This document shows positions 47,684-59,126 of a stretch of 64,000 bases of DNA, one piece after another (within the stretch, counting starts at the first letter, position 1; every line of letters begins with the position of its first letter). A program made the translations under genes and the position numbers. The notes under the pieces are model-generated. The model had not been told where the DNA came from and ran no database searches. It was given only the letters and a program-made list of their open reading frames with translations. The stretch comes from Cyathus striatus. Its lineage: Eukaryota; Basidiomycota; Agaricomycetes; Agaricales; Nidulariaceae. The DNA is taken from contig JAOVFP010000016.1 in assembly GCA_025738555.1 (NCBI GenBank), positions 2,108,001 to 2,172,000 of the forward strand, in the 5' to 3' direction.

Positions 47684-50600
47684 TAGTGTTGCCACTGCTC
47701 GGTTCCGCTCTGCTTGGCTCAGTTACAGTGGCTCAGGAACAGTCTGTGGCTCAGCTCACAAGCAGGGTCACTTTTGCTTGGCTCGTTAACCATGGCTACC
47801 ACTCAGCTTCGGCTAAGCCAATAGCTCGTGGGCGGCAAATCAATTAATTACATTGATACACAAGAGATATCTACTGTACACAATCATGTATAAGTATGAA
47901 GTAGATATATCTTATAAATCATTCTTAAATAACTAAAGCAGTGTCATCGTCATCTATTAAGTTTTCAAGAGTTGTTATTTCTTCATCCCTGCTCATACCA
48001 GCTGTAAAATTTAGTGATTGACCACTGCGAAGAGTGAATTTCATCATTTGTAGTGCTTCCATGAGGTCAGGTGAAATGTGGTTACGATGTGGCGTTATGG
48101 TTTCCTTTCCAGAGGAGAAAACACATTCACATGGCACCGCTGATGCTTGGATAGGCAATATGTCCATGGCAGCTGCAAAGAATGTTGGGTAACGAAGTTG
48201 ATTTTCCTGATTGGAATATCAGTATCGGCTAGTTATCCAGTAAATAAAGTTTTTTCCTACCTGCCAAAAGCTAAGAGTACTTGTCCTGGTCTGGCCATCA
48301 AGAAGATATAAATCTATCTCTGCTTCAAGTGTGGGAAGTGACTTCATAGATTTACCGGACTTTAATTTAAGCAGTTTGCTTGCCCATATATTGGTACCTG
48401 CCAATGTAACAGCCACAGGTAATGTACATTGGTGGTTTGGCATATCTCGGTGACGAAAAGGAGGATTATCAACCTCGTTACGTTGAGCAGCAATAGCTAC
48501 ATAGTAAGGTGTCAGCTAGTGAGAAAATGATGAGTATTAGTATTTCTGAGAACCCTATACTGTAAATTAGAATGCTTACCTCACGAGTGAGAATATCCTT
48601 TGCCCATTGCACCTTTTCTGGCACATTCTCAATAAACCAGTTGAGTTTTGCTGTGGGGTTGAGAGCTATAATAAAATTTAGTAAAGATAACGACTAATAA
48701 ATATGAATGACACTGGCCTAGAGCAAGTACATAGGCTGGGACAAGCTCAGTACGCTCAAGATAATGATTAAGCTTGTCTAGTCCAGCTTGAACAATACTG
48801 GATGTGTCCTGGCTTGCAGATTGATGTTCTTCCCAAATGACCCCCATACCTTTAAATGCAGGAATTACATTGCATAAGGTAGGTGTCTTCTCTGCTGATA
48901 GTTCTTGCTGAAATGTGTGAGGAATCTGATAATGTCATTAGCCTGCTAATTCATAATACAACCAATAAAAGATCAAACCAATAGGATATCACGAAATATT
49001 TCTAGTGCTTTCCAGTCTGAATCGCTCAACTGATACCCTGTGAGACCGAATTCAGGTAATGCGATAAACCTAGTGATTGCCTGTCAAGCATCTGTCAGTT
49101 TTTTGATTGCTGATTAGAAATTATGAAATAGCACTTGCCAATTGAAGCCCAATTGCTCTCTCGATCATCAACAGGGTTGATGACCAGCGTGTTTCCACAT
49201 CACATAGGAATCTGTGTCGTATATTAATATGCAAATCTCCAAAAAACTCTGTCTTCGAATAGGAGATGCACGTATCTATTAGTATTATTGATAGTAGTTC
49301 AATGTAATAAAATTTTAAGCAATAATAAACATACCACTCATACTAATATCCGCAACTTAGCGATTGGATCTCCAGTAAGTTGCTCAATACAAGACAAGTC
49401 ATCAATATCAATGTCTTCATTAGGATCTGCAAATGGTAGCTTTGAAATAGCTGTTGTTACTGCCTTGCATGTAAGGTTAACAATGTGTGGGAAGCAACTG
49501 AGTGAATGATTAAAGTTATTGTAACAATATAAACATGATTTAATTGACTTACCATATTTGGCATTCAACACAATTAAATGCAATTCTTCTACCCTTCAAG
49601 TCGTGTTCAAGCTGTGTCATAAATGTATCATTATTAGAAGCATTATCAAGTGTTACCCAACCAAGCTGTAATGATAGCATGTAGGTAGTAAGTTGTAGCA
49701 AAAGAATATGATTATATATACTGTACCTTGGATGCCATATTTATGCGATCCAGAACATGAATAAAAGCTTTGGCCAATGTTAGTCCATCATGATGGCCAG
49801 GAACATGATGAAAACCAATAAGTTCGGCACACATACTCAAAATGTACTGTGGTCCATGAGGTGTCTGTATCTGTTTAGTGCCAATCCAGTGTGCAGTTAA
49901 TCCCATGAAAGGCCTCAAATTAGGATCTGTCCATAGATCACTGGTTGTGGAGATCTTTCCAATTGAATTCTACAAGCGAAAAAAAATAAGTAGTGCATTT
50001 TTGCATCCATAAACCAAATTTACCGCTATTTCATCCTGCAGATAATCGAGATGCTCATCCCAAGCATCCATAATTCACTTATGAATGGTAGTATGATGTG
50101 GTATGTCACCATCCCTAAGCTCCTCACGAAGCATCAAAAAAATTGAACGCAATTTCGGATGCTCTATAACGTTGACAGACTGAATTGCAGGATATCTTGT
50201 TAATTATCAATGGAGTACACAATAAACTGCATACCTGATCATCTTGAATTATCCAGTCTGTTATTGCATCTATGAATGCCTCTGGTGAGTATTTTAGATG
50301 TGGCCATGTCTCACTACCATCTTCTCCCTCAGTATTTAACCCCTTCTTCCGTTTATACTCATGCAATAAACCCTGAGCGATCTTTGCAGTAACATTGATT
50401 TCTAACTGCTCACATGCACCAATCCACTCAAGTCCATGGTTATCACATAGATGCTTCCATAATACACTCGTTCCTGTCTTTGGTGCATAGCGTACCACAT
50501 TTATCCTTGCATTGGTCTGCTGTAGTTGCCTAGTGCATGATTTAAAACACCATAATGAATGAACTTGTAAACTTACTGGCAGAAGATACAGAATTTAAAA

Positions 50601-51988
50601 CCTCCAACTACCTGAAAGAACTCCCATACATCTTTTGCTTTTGGAGTTGATTTCGTGTTTCCTGGACTATGATTAGATCACTGAGTAGCACTGTTGGTAT
50701 AATGTTCAGGCCGCCGAGACATGTGCACATGGTTCAGAGAAGGACTATCTGAGGGACTGTATACATAATCCAGAGAGGGAAATGTCTCAGCTGAAGTAGG
50801 TGTCAGTATGCAACCAATATTACGAGTTGGAGTACATGGGGGATGACCTTGATGGACATTCGAGATGACAAATGGGTCATCAACTGCAGAGTTTGACTCT
50901 GAACTCATAGCTATATCAATAATAATATATTAAAAACAAGATACAATCTGAAAGTTTATGATACACACCTTGTATATTTTGCAGACGATGATATGGAAGC
51001 TGGTCCGAATTTTCTACAGTTAAAGTCGCAATGGGTTCGTTTTCTGTTACCGGAACCTCAGGATGTTTCACTGAGCGATGATTATTTCACACAACCGGCT
51101 CTGGATTATCTACACCAAAGAAGTATGCTTTGAGGGAAATAATGACTTGTGTCAATAATGTTAACTCACCTATGATATTAGGCACACTATTAGCATCAGA
51201 ACAGACTTGAACTCTTTTTTTACGCCCTGGCATGATAGGATAAGTTGCTATAGCAGTGTATAACCGTGCTCTCAACTGCAACACCCACCAGTCCTTATAT
51301 TCGAAATTTCTGCCATTACCCTGTCCCCGCAGCTGAAAGGATTGGTGCATTTCAATACATTCCACTAACCATTGGGCCACCATCATGAAACACGCTGCAA
51401 GAATAGTGAACTGAATACATTATCAAAGTCAATGGGTATGAATCAATACCAATAAACGGTACTTAACATTCTACAATGCCAATTATTTTTGACATATTGT
51501 TAACAGGCTCAGCACCTGAGGCTGGGCCTCTGAGTCATATTTCAACATGAGGCAGGCCACAGATAGCAGACTGAAAAATCGATTGTGAAGTTATCTTTTC
51601 TTGATTGCAACCAGGTTCTTTCTTGGGATTCTCGAGGTTGCTTGCATCAAAGAGTATCAATTGAGATATGTACGTACACTATGGAGTTAAGTATATACAT
51701 CGAAATTCAATGGTGCACGGAACCTGTTACCTCAGATGTCAATTTTCAATGCTTTAGGTAGTAGGTACAGGTTGAGTGCATGTACAGGTACATAGAGTGA
51801 CTCCATCGTATGATTGAGTCCAAAGGGGTGACTGAGCGGCAGCTAAGCAAGCTTGTAGCTGGACATTAGTGGTTCCTAGCTGAGCTGGAGCTGTCAAAAC
51901 ACAGCTCATGTAATAGCTGCTCAGCTCCGCTGATTTTCGGCTTGGCTCGTCAGCTCATGGCTTTCGAGCAGAGTGGATGGCAACACTA
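47684..51988 (-). mobile_element. BED-type hAT transposon, 4.3 kb
   Basis: Ends TAGTGTTGCCA (left) and, inverted, TAGTGTTGCCA (right). The flanks ACGAATAT (47676-47683) and ACAAATAT (51989-51996) differ by one base, an 8-bp target duplication that has begun to decay. Subterminal regions are rich in GGCTCAG/CTGAGC-type words in both orientations. It contains one transposase gene on the minus strand and sits in the Nek fragment of unit 4. Confidence 0.85.
47925..50908 (-). CDS. hAT transposase with BED zinc finger, multi-exon
   Basis: Minus strand. The first exon (MSSESNSAVDDPFV, from 50908) is followed by a BED finger split by an intron: CIFC at about 50577-50594 and HLCDNH at 50436-50456. 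The RNase-H-like core has LRPFMGLTAHWI and HVPGHHDGLTLAKAF (49760-49910), VTLDNASNNDTF carrying a catalytic Asp (49628-49663) and CFPHIVNL (49472-49496). The C-terminal dimerisation part is DILPIQASAVPCECVFSSGK (48100-48165), ending at 47925. The exon pieces are separated by gaps that look like short introns, but I did not verify every junction, so it may be intact or lightly damaged. It moves the enclosing element. Confidence 0.75.
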
Positions 51989-51997
51989 ACAAATATA

Positions 51998-53722
51998 TAA
52001 GGGGAAATCAAAGTTGGCGTAACTGGCGGTTTTGTTGTGCCAAGCAGTTTTTTTGTTGTGTGGGAACTTCGTTTTGTTCAGACCAAGGTTTGACACCCCC
52101 ACATTGTATCGAAACAAATGGCTGATGGCTCCAGCGGAGTTCCAACTGGGATTGAAGTTGATTCCGAGTGAGTCAATGAGTTCATGCATGCACCTCCAAG
52201 TCTGAGTGAGCCAAGCAGTCGCTTACTTCGACTTCAAGCTCCAACACAATATGATCTGGGGGTCACCAATCCCTATATGGTGTTTAGCGTGACATCACAC
52301 AGTGTGACCAAAAGTGACCAAAATCTTGTCCCAGGATAAAACTGATGCAGTGAAGTGAAATTCTGAGTGTCCCTCTTTATTCTATTCTTTCTGTGTAATA
52401 ATGATATTTCATTTATTATAAGTCTTTCAATATATGTACTATGTCTAAATTATAAATATAAATGCTTAAATATATATTCCTTTCTTGTCACAACTTTGTC
52501 ACAGGCTGAAAGTTGTCATTTAGAAGGGCCTAAGCATTGGGACATACATATCATATGATATACTTTTACATATATAACATGTTTATATAATCTTATGTTT
52601 TTAACACTGCTATAAAATGAATTTTGTGATATGCTCTGTGATGATCTAGTGATTATATGGCTAAAATAATGCTGAATTGAAGAACTAAAGAGATATTTTA
52701 CTATATCTGGTTAAATTTTTTTTATAATCATAAACAGTAGTTCAAATGTAGTATAATAAAGCTTATTTTATGAATTTCCACCAAGTTATCACTTGGAGGT
52801 AGTGTTTAAGTGGTGTATATGTGGTATTTCCAAGTGTACCATGAAAATTTCCCATGCTCTTTGATACAGTGAAATTGCAACATCAATTGCTTCATGGAAA
52901 CTTATTATTTCAATTAGTGATAGTGATATAAAGTGCTCAGCTACAACATATTAATTACATTATTGATTCAGAATAATTATTAAGAAGAGGATGGCTGTCT
53001 AATGATGGTCTACAGTGCAATTTGAGTGTATATTATACTAGTTTCTCACACTATTTAGTAGGGCAAAACTTGTATCTACAGCCACTCATCAGAATCTCAC
53101 TTTCACAGCTAGCTTTAATGATAAAAAGTGCTCAGATTAAGTATTAGAATAGAACTGTTGAGCCCGAATTTTTATTTTTTGAATTTTACCTGGAGATCTT
53201 GTGCATTACCTTTCATTATTGACTGGTTAAAGAAGGTTTCTCAAAATTCTGGCTCAACAGTTTTGTTCCATATGTTAAAATATATAACTTTTGTTATTAC
53301 AATTAGCAGATAAAGTGAAAATCTGAAGACTGGGCACAATATTACTGATTTGATGCCTATTTTGGCAGAGACATTGGACTATTATGCAATTTTAAATCTA
53401 TGTATTAGACTACTAAAAATATAATTACACAAGATTAAATATACTACTAAATGACATATTATGCAAGTTATTTTAAAGTGATTGAGTGTCTGTAGCAAAA
53501 GATATTACATTGGGACAGTGCAGAGTGGGCATGTGTCACTGTCACACTTGTGTGACATGCCAGATTGGTGACCCCCACAATATCAACTAAGAACACTTGT
53601 AACAAGATCACCTCGAAGAGTTGAAATGATGTTGTGTCCTCTTTTTTGTTTCTGTGGGAAATTGTTTTGTTTCAACCATCAATCATTTCATTGTGCCAAG
53701 AGAGCAAGTTTGATTTCCCCTA
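51998..53722. mobile_element. Non-autonomous DNA element, about 1.7 kb, AT-rich
   Basis: Inverted ends: TAAGGGGAAATCAAAGTTG on the left, and TAGGGGAAATCAAACTTG when the right end is reversed. The target appears to be TATA or TA; the surrounding ACAAATATA/TGTAGTAATGCC rejoins to resemble unit 5 (GAGTACATAGTAATGC). Subterminal GTGTGAC/GTCACAC words also occur in inverted order (52285-52330 and 53515-53560). There is no ORF of note. It is adjacent to the hAT element's right target duplication. Confidence 0.65.
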
Positions 53723-54765
53723 TATGTAGTAATGCCATGACAGACACATGGACCACAACACAGGCATCTTCTACATGTTCATGGAATACTTCTCTGCCAT
53801 CTTCAGGCAAGTGATGAAACTACCAACCTATACTGGAAGACATAGCTCTATTTTATACAGATTTTGTTGGTGTTGTGGCATTGTCTTCATCCTGCTGCTA
53901 GCAGTGATGGGGGAGGATACAGCAGGTTAGGGACATGCGGTGGTTATGGCTCCACGTCTGGGGGGTACAGCAGGGTGGGTTCATATGGTGGTATAGGTCC
54001 TATGACAGTCTCTGTTCATATGATGGGATGGGAATGGGAATGATGCTCAGCATGCCCTTGGATGCCAATGGCCAGCTCATCCCCACCCTAGTGCAAACTC
54101 TCAAATCAGCAATACAACACACCTTCACCCTTCTACATTCCACAGTGGGTAGTGTAGACCTTCTCAGGTGTCGCACATAAGCTTGAGTCAACATTCATAA
54201 CCACCCACTCGTCCTTCTATTCCCACAGCCATGAATGCCCCTTCATGTCCTACAGCACAACACCCTACTCATGATTAGGAGTGACATAGGGACAGTTACA
54301 GTGGACTAGGGACTTATGGTGGATATGGCTCCACATCAAATCTTACCATTTTGCCACAACATACTGCAACCCAACAAAGTGATCTCGCAGTCAATGTCTC
54401 AGCCTACTTCCTTCCATTCATCCTCCTTCCCTCACTGGTACCACTATGGCATGATTCCATGTGTTCCATAAGAAGAAATGCTAATGAAAGAGTTCATTCC
54501 TGAACATCCAAACAATGCTGAATTCAGCACATCCACTATACCTATGCTACACTGGGATGGACCTGTACATCACCCTAAGAAAAGCCTTCAAATAAGCCTG
54601 AAAGGCTATGATGCTACAGTTGCTGGCGTGGTTGTATACCAAGTGCTGCATTCTTCCTGTCACAGGGGGGCAGCTGCCGAACCTGCTTGCTGTTTCCAAT
54701 ATGTAGCTGCAAGAGTCCACATGTTCTTGCAGTGTGCACACTCTTCAGAATTGGAAATAAAAGTT
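53723..54765 (+). pseudogene. PEX13: PEX13/Nek chimeric pseudogene, unit 4, right part
   Basis: Continues the Nek fragment after the two insertions: DRHMDHNTGIFYMFMEYFS and KLPTYTGRHSSILYRF-type frame-shifted text to about 53930. Then comes the PEX13 core: Gly/Tyr text, MGMGMMLSMPLDANGQLIP and VQTLKSAIQHTFTLLHSTV. The end carries AATAAA near 54755. Nearly all CG dinucleotides of sister copies are TG or CA here (TATGACAGTCTCTGTTCATA against TACGGCGGTCTCGGTTCATA). Confidence 0.7.
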
Positions 54766-55323
54766 TATCTTGTAAGTACATCTTCCCAAGTCAGCAGTAT
54801 TGATTATCAGGCTTACAGCAGTTTGCATATTGACATCATAGCCTTCATTTCACTTCACTCTACCCTCGATACATGCACTGCATGGCATCGGAATCCGGAT
54901 TGCATCATTGCCAGCTGCTTCCAGTGGCCATTCACATTATGAGCAATGGCACCACTGCTGGATAAGGCTGAGGCTATTAGGCTGCATTTTAAGACACCAG
55001 TGCTATGGTGTGTTCAATTACCAACCCATGTATTCCAAATTTATTATGTATTCTGTTTTGTGTCCTGACAGCCCATTCTTTCACCTCATCACTCTTGACT
55101 TCCACCACCATGAATGGTGAATGTTACCCTGTAGTTCTACTATCACACTACACACACCATGGGCCATAGTCCCTGTGAAGCCCCCTATGTTTGCCTCATA
55201 TTGGATTTCAAAGCAAAGTTGCTCATTGGCTATCCTTATGTACTAGGAAGCTTTACAGCACTCTGCAGTAGGTCTGGTAAGCCCTGAACTCTATGTGCAC
55301 ACTGTGGAACAAGTGGCTTTACA
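54766..55323 (+). other. Unit 4 distal spacer
   Basis: Matches 24733-25240 of unit 1, with an extra piece of about 70 bp near 55175-55250 (between GTCCCTG and GCTTTACRGCACT). No intact frame. Confidence 0.4.
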
Positions 55324-56470
55324 TAAGTGTTGAGTCACACAACAAGTTTTAAGTAGTTCTTATGTACTTAGAATATAAAATTCTAAATATAATAATAAAC
55401 TCAAATCCCAAGGTGTAAGTTCAGTAAGTTCGAGGGGCGCTATGATTTCAATTTCAAAAATAGAACAAGTTATTTATAGATCAGTTTAACTTAGTTTTAT
55501 TCTTAGAACATGTCAAGGTATTCAAAGTTCAAGGTATTCAGCTTTCAATTCAGCAAACTCAGTATGTAATTCAGTATCAAAAATATCTTGTAAATATTTC
55601 TGATTCTCATCTGTATACCACCCTATCTGTGGGGGGAAGAATGCCTGGCAGTTCCTGCCTTATTTCTTCCCTTTTCTCCTACTATATACAATTTCTAGCT
55701 ACTCTACTTACAAATTGCGTAGTAATAAAATATAATTTTTCTTCCCAGTATTTCCCCGGTCCGTGTATAAGGTAACGCTGTGTCAGCACCCAGACAGCAG
55801 GCAGCCAATCATGTGCATAGCTCAGCGCACCCTCTTTCTACAATGTGTGCTCGTTTGAGTGTCACATTGGTTACCTTCCTAATCAGGTAATCAGCCGATG
55901 TGGCAGCACCATCTACTCGTGTCAATTTCATTTATGTCAGCCTCTCAGGTCAGTATTCCGCTTCCGCATGAACTCCTGACTGTTGAGGTACTCGTTCTTG
56001 TTCCGTTCTTTCTTCCTTTCCCCACTTTGAGCGCTCTCCCTCTCTGTCTCACTGTCCCATTGTTTTGTTGTCTCGTCATCATTGTTATCATTCCATGCAA
56101 GCCTACTGGTCTCGTGTTTGTTGGATCTGGGTCTAGATCTTTAGGGATTTCAGTAAGTCCATGTTCTGTCATTCTCCATATCTTGTATCGCATGCTGACT
56201 TTGTTATAGTCAGATGTCTGTTCTGGGCTTTTGATACTTGTATATAGAACGCAACATCATTTTTAGAAAAGTAAAGTGTTTTAAACCAATACTAATGCAG
56301 AACTATGTGTTTTGTTTTTTAATAGGTTTTATTTTATCCCTTGTTAAATTATGGGAGGTGGCGCGGGAACTCAGCCCCTCCCCGCTGTTTCCTTGCTCAA
56401 TGTGCTTGTTATTGGCATCTCAAAATCGAGATGTAATGAATTTTAAAATTAGGTATGTTACGTTCTTTTT
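55324..56470 (+). repeat. 1.1-kb dispersed repeat, copy 2
   Basis: Second copy of the repeat at 17908-19030, same orientation, with the same landmarks from GTGTTGAGTCA to AAATTAGGTATGTT and ending near ATCAA. A GCCCTGARCTCTRTGCACA word occurs on both sides (about 55281 and 56544); I cannot tell if it is a duplicated host sequence. Confidence 0.6.
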
Positions 56471-56593
56471 ACATGCATATCAATAAGTATGTGTGTCATG
56501 CAGTTCCTCTCCCATCAATCAAGTTTGGCCTTGAAGCTCTGAGATGCCCTGAGCTCTGTGCACATCAAGTAACACGCAGGCGTCTGTGTGTTG

Positions 56594-58261
56594 TGTCAAG
56601 AATAGAAGGGGAGAGTTGAAGAGCTGACTGTGGAGGAAGACTGGATTGAAAACACTGACTGACGATAGTGACAGACGAAGCCGTGAATTGCACAGAAACT
56701 ACAATGCGCGTACATACAGAGAATGATTATGTAACTATATTATGTAACTATGCAGCTGTGCCTCAACATGAACACCCAGATTCTAACACCCCCACTCGGG
56801 GAGAGGCACAGAGAAGAGGGGAGTGAAAGAGAAATAAAACAAACACCAATAAAATACTCCCCCACTGAAACTAAAATCCTTAACCCATCATCCTTTCCAT
56901 CCCTTTCTAGCCCCCACAGAACCTGATTTGGAAACAGGGTGAGTGTCAATATCCTGGGCATAGAAGGCAAGATGTCCCTCTTCACAAGTCTCCACATCAG
57001 AATCAGAATCAAGGTCAGAGTTGGAAGCAATGAAATGAGCGTGATTGGCAACAGGTGAAGGAGAGCATTTATGACAATGGTCACGAGCTTCCTTGATAAT
57101 CCTGTCCTTGATGCATTGGGGCATGTTGGCTATGCAACAGGAAGAGCGGTGACCAGGAAGACCACAATGATGGCAAACATCATTGTTCTGGGGGTTGAGC
57201 CAATCATAGGAGGGATCATCACCCTCAGAATCCGAATCACCTTTCTTAGCCTTGGGGTTCTTGCCCTGACCCCCCCTTTTGGCATAGTTTGCCAACTCGG
57301 GAACATCCCCCCCACTGAGGGCCACTTTCGTATCCTCCTGATCCGTTAACATCTTCTTCATAGATGTGAGAGTCGGCTCTGTAGATTGTGATGTGAGGAG
57401 AGTGCGAATGATGGCGAAGGATGGGTGGAGATTCATGAGAATAGAGTCGACAACATCAAGGGGAGAGGGGGGGTGACCAAGGGCAGTGAGAGCATCAGAG
57501 GCAGCAATAATATCCTGAATGTACACAGACACAGGTTGCCTGATATCATGGACAGGGTTGTAAAGGTGCTTCTTGAGCTCAAACCAAGATGCATGTGAGT
57601 CCTTCTGATACTCAGACTTGAGGCTGGTGTAAACAGCAAATGCCGTTTGAGCTGGGGATGTTTCTTTAAAGTGGGCATCATGAATGGCATTTGATGAAAT
57701 GGTCTTGTAGAGAGCCATGCGAGCACGGGTGTTGATAGCAATCCATGCAGTGTGATCCTTGGAGTCCTCAACAGAAGGGGCAGTAGATGTGCCTTTTATG
57801 TGCCCCAGCAAATCCTCATCTCCAAATGTCATCTCCAGCTCCCTGTTCCATGCAGGGTAGTTTGTCCCATTAAAACAGTTCTGGGAATCAAAGGTCCTGA
57901 GAAGTTCATAGACTGTTGGGGCCATGGTGGTGGTTGACAGTGGTGGGAGGCAAAGAAAGAAGGAAGGGTGTGTGGGATCAAAAGATCAGAAGAGGAAGGT
58001 AAGAGATTGAAAGTTTGTTGGCAGGTTGAGTGGTGTAGAATTTAAGTGCAGGTGGGGCCCATAACCTGTCAAGAATAGAAGGGGAGAGTTGAAGAGCTGA
58101 CCGTGGAGGAAGACCGGATTGAAAACGCTGACCGACGATAGTGACAGATGAAGCCGTGAATTGCACAGAAACTACAATGCGCGTACATACAGAGAACGAT
58201 TACGTAACTATATTATGTAACTATGCAGCTGTGCCTCAACACGAACACCCAGATTCTAACA
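56594..58261 (-). mobile_element. Gag-only LTR retrotransposon (TR-GAG type), 1668 bp
   Basis: Two direct 195-bp LTRs (56594-56788 and 58067-58261), near-identical, in plus coordinates starting TGTCAAGAATAG and ending GATTCTAACA. The flanks are TGTTG on both sides (56589-56593 and 58262-58266), a perfect 5-bp duplication. Next to the 5' LTR (minus strand) is GGTTATGGGCCCC, which fits a half-tRNA-Met primer site of copia-type elements. Next to the 3' LTR is a purine-rich GAGTGGGGG. Only a gag ORF lies between; there is no protease, integrase or reverse transcriptase, so it depends on another copia-like element. LTR similarity suggests recent insertion. Confidence 0.88.
56888..57925 (-). CDS. 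Copia-type Gag polyprotein, intact, 345 aa
   Basis: Capsid-like protein of the enclosing element. It starts MAPTVYELLRTFDSQNCFNG at 57925, with NYPAWNRELEMTF typical of the copia/UBN2 Gag family. The middle is helical (QTAFAVYTSLKSEYQKDSHA, WFELKKHLYNPVHDIRQPV). A basic stretch (KRGGQGKNPKAKKG) precedes an acidic one, then a CCHC zinc knuckle CHHCGLPGHRSSCC. The C-terminus is acidic (SNSDLDSDSDVETCEEGH) and ends shortly before the 3' LTR. No frameshift or pol frame follows. The start is the first ATG after the 5' LTR and primer site. Confidence 0.85.
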   Translation of the reverse strand: MAPTVYELLRTFDSQNCFNGTNYPAWNRELEMTFGDEDLLGHIKGTSTAPSVEDSKDHTAWIAINTRARMALYKTISSNAIHDAHFKETSPAQTAFAVYTSLKSEYQKDSHASWFELKKHLYNPVHDIRQPVSVYIQDIIAASDALTALGHPPSPLDVVDSILMNLHPSFAIIRTLLTSQSTEPTLTSMKKMLTDQEDTKVALSGGDVPELANYAKRGGQGKNPKAKKGDSDSEGDDPSYDWLNPQNNDVCHHCGLPGHRSSCCIANMPQCIKDRIIKEARDHCHKCSPSPVANHAHFIASNSDLDSDSDVETCEEGHLAFYAQDIDTHPVSKSGSVGARKGWKG

Positions 58262-58740
58262 TGTTGCACTCCTCTCCTATCGAGCAGTGGAGCCGTATGA
58301 GTTCGCTTAAAACCACCAAGGCCAAAAGTAACTAGTGGTCCAGCGTTTTCGCGCTCCTCAAGGCTCCTCATCATTGTGGTCACACTAAATCTTCTCTTCG
58401 GGCATGACATCGACGAAAAGACTGAATACGAGTACTTGGAGTGACCCGTGCGTAATAGGGAATACAAATAGCAATCTGATAGAGTGGTGATATTATGGTC
58501 CTGGAGGAGTACATAAGTAGTATTGATTGTACGGGCGTGATGATTAATAACTCAGAACGGCGGTCTCCCCTATAGATGAATAATGCCATCGTTTTTCTGA
58601 AAATTTCAATCCAATACCTAAGAACAATATTTGTGATGAACTTACTGCGTCCCGAACGAGGCGTTGACATTGTGAAGTGACTTGCGTTACTGAAGTAGAC
58701 GAAGCCAACTTGCAAGATTGCGCTGTGTACTCTGAGTCGA
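58262..58740 (-). other. Coding-like fragment interrupted by the gag-only element
   Basis: On the minus strand, MSTPRSGR is followed by GTAAGT, a few short exon-like pieces, and then SVTTMMRSLEERENAGPLVT, FGLGGFKRTHTAPLLDRRGV up to 58262. Across the retroelement (from 56593 leftward) the same frame continues for about 20 codons (TDACVLLDVHRAQGIS). The text looks like host protein but I do not recognise it and the exon structure is a guess. Confidence 0.3.
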
Positions 58741-59126
58741 AAGCTTTAGATCACGAGAGTTTGAGCCTGTGCAAACTGACCTGAGGTTGGTAAGGTGTCC
58801 TTAGTGTGCGCTGGACCCGGCATTTTCTATAGAACACTGCCACTGAATACCGCAGTTAACAGATAAACCATTCATCGGAAACAAACACAAAACATGTCAT
58901 GTTCGGGAACCCGGTTGCTTGTATTTCCCAACGATCTTGCAAACGTTTCCGGATCTTCTCTGTCAGCCAGTACCAAAATATGGATACCTAGTAGAGTCAA
59001 TATAGAAGTTTGCTCGTACATATCATCACTTCAAGTCACGGGAATGCATCTATTTAAGAATGAGCGCGGAGGTATACAAATATAACTTCCTTCAGTCATC
59101 ACATTCACCACCCACAGCTACTACTA
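58741..59126. other. Spacer before array copy 5 stop
   Basis: The 59000-59070 stretch matches 20040-20090 of the array start (TCAAGTCRCRGRAATGCATCTATTT). No gene seen. Confidence 0.4.

Noticed and set aside
58380..58715. 111-codon minus frame as one protein
   Set aside because: It runs through likely splice sites (GTAAGT...TTAG), so the continuous frame is probably accidental; only parts look coding.
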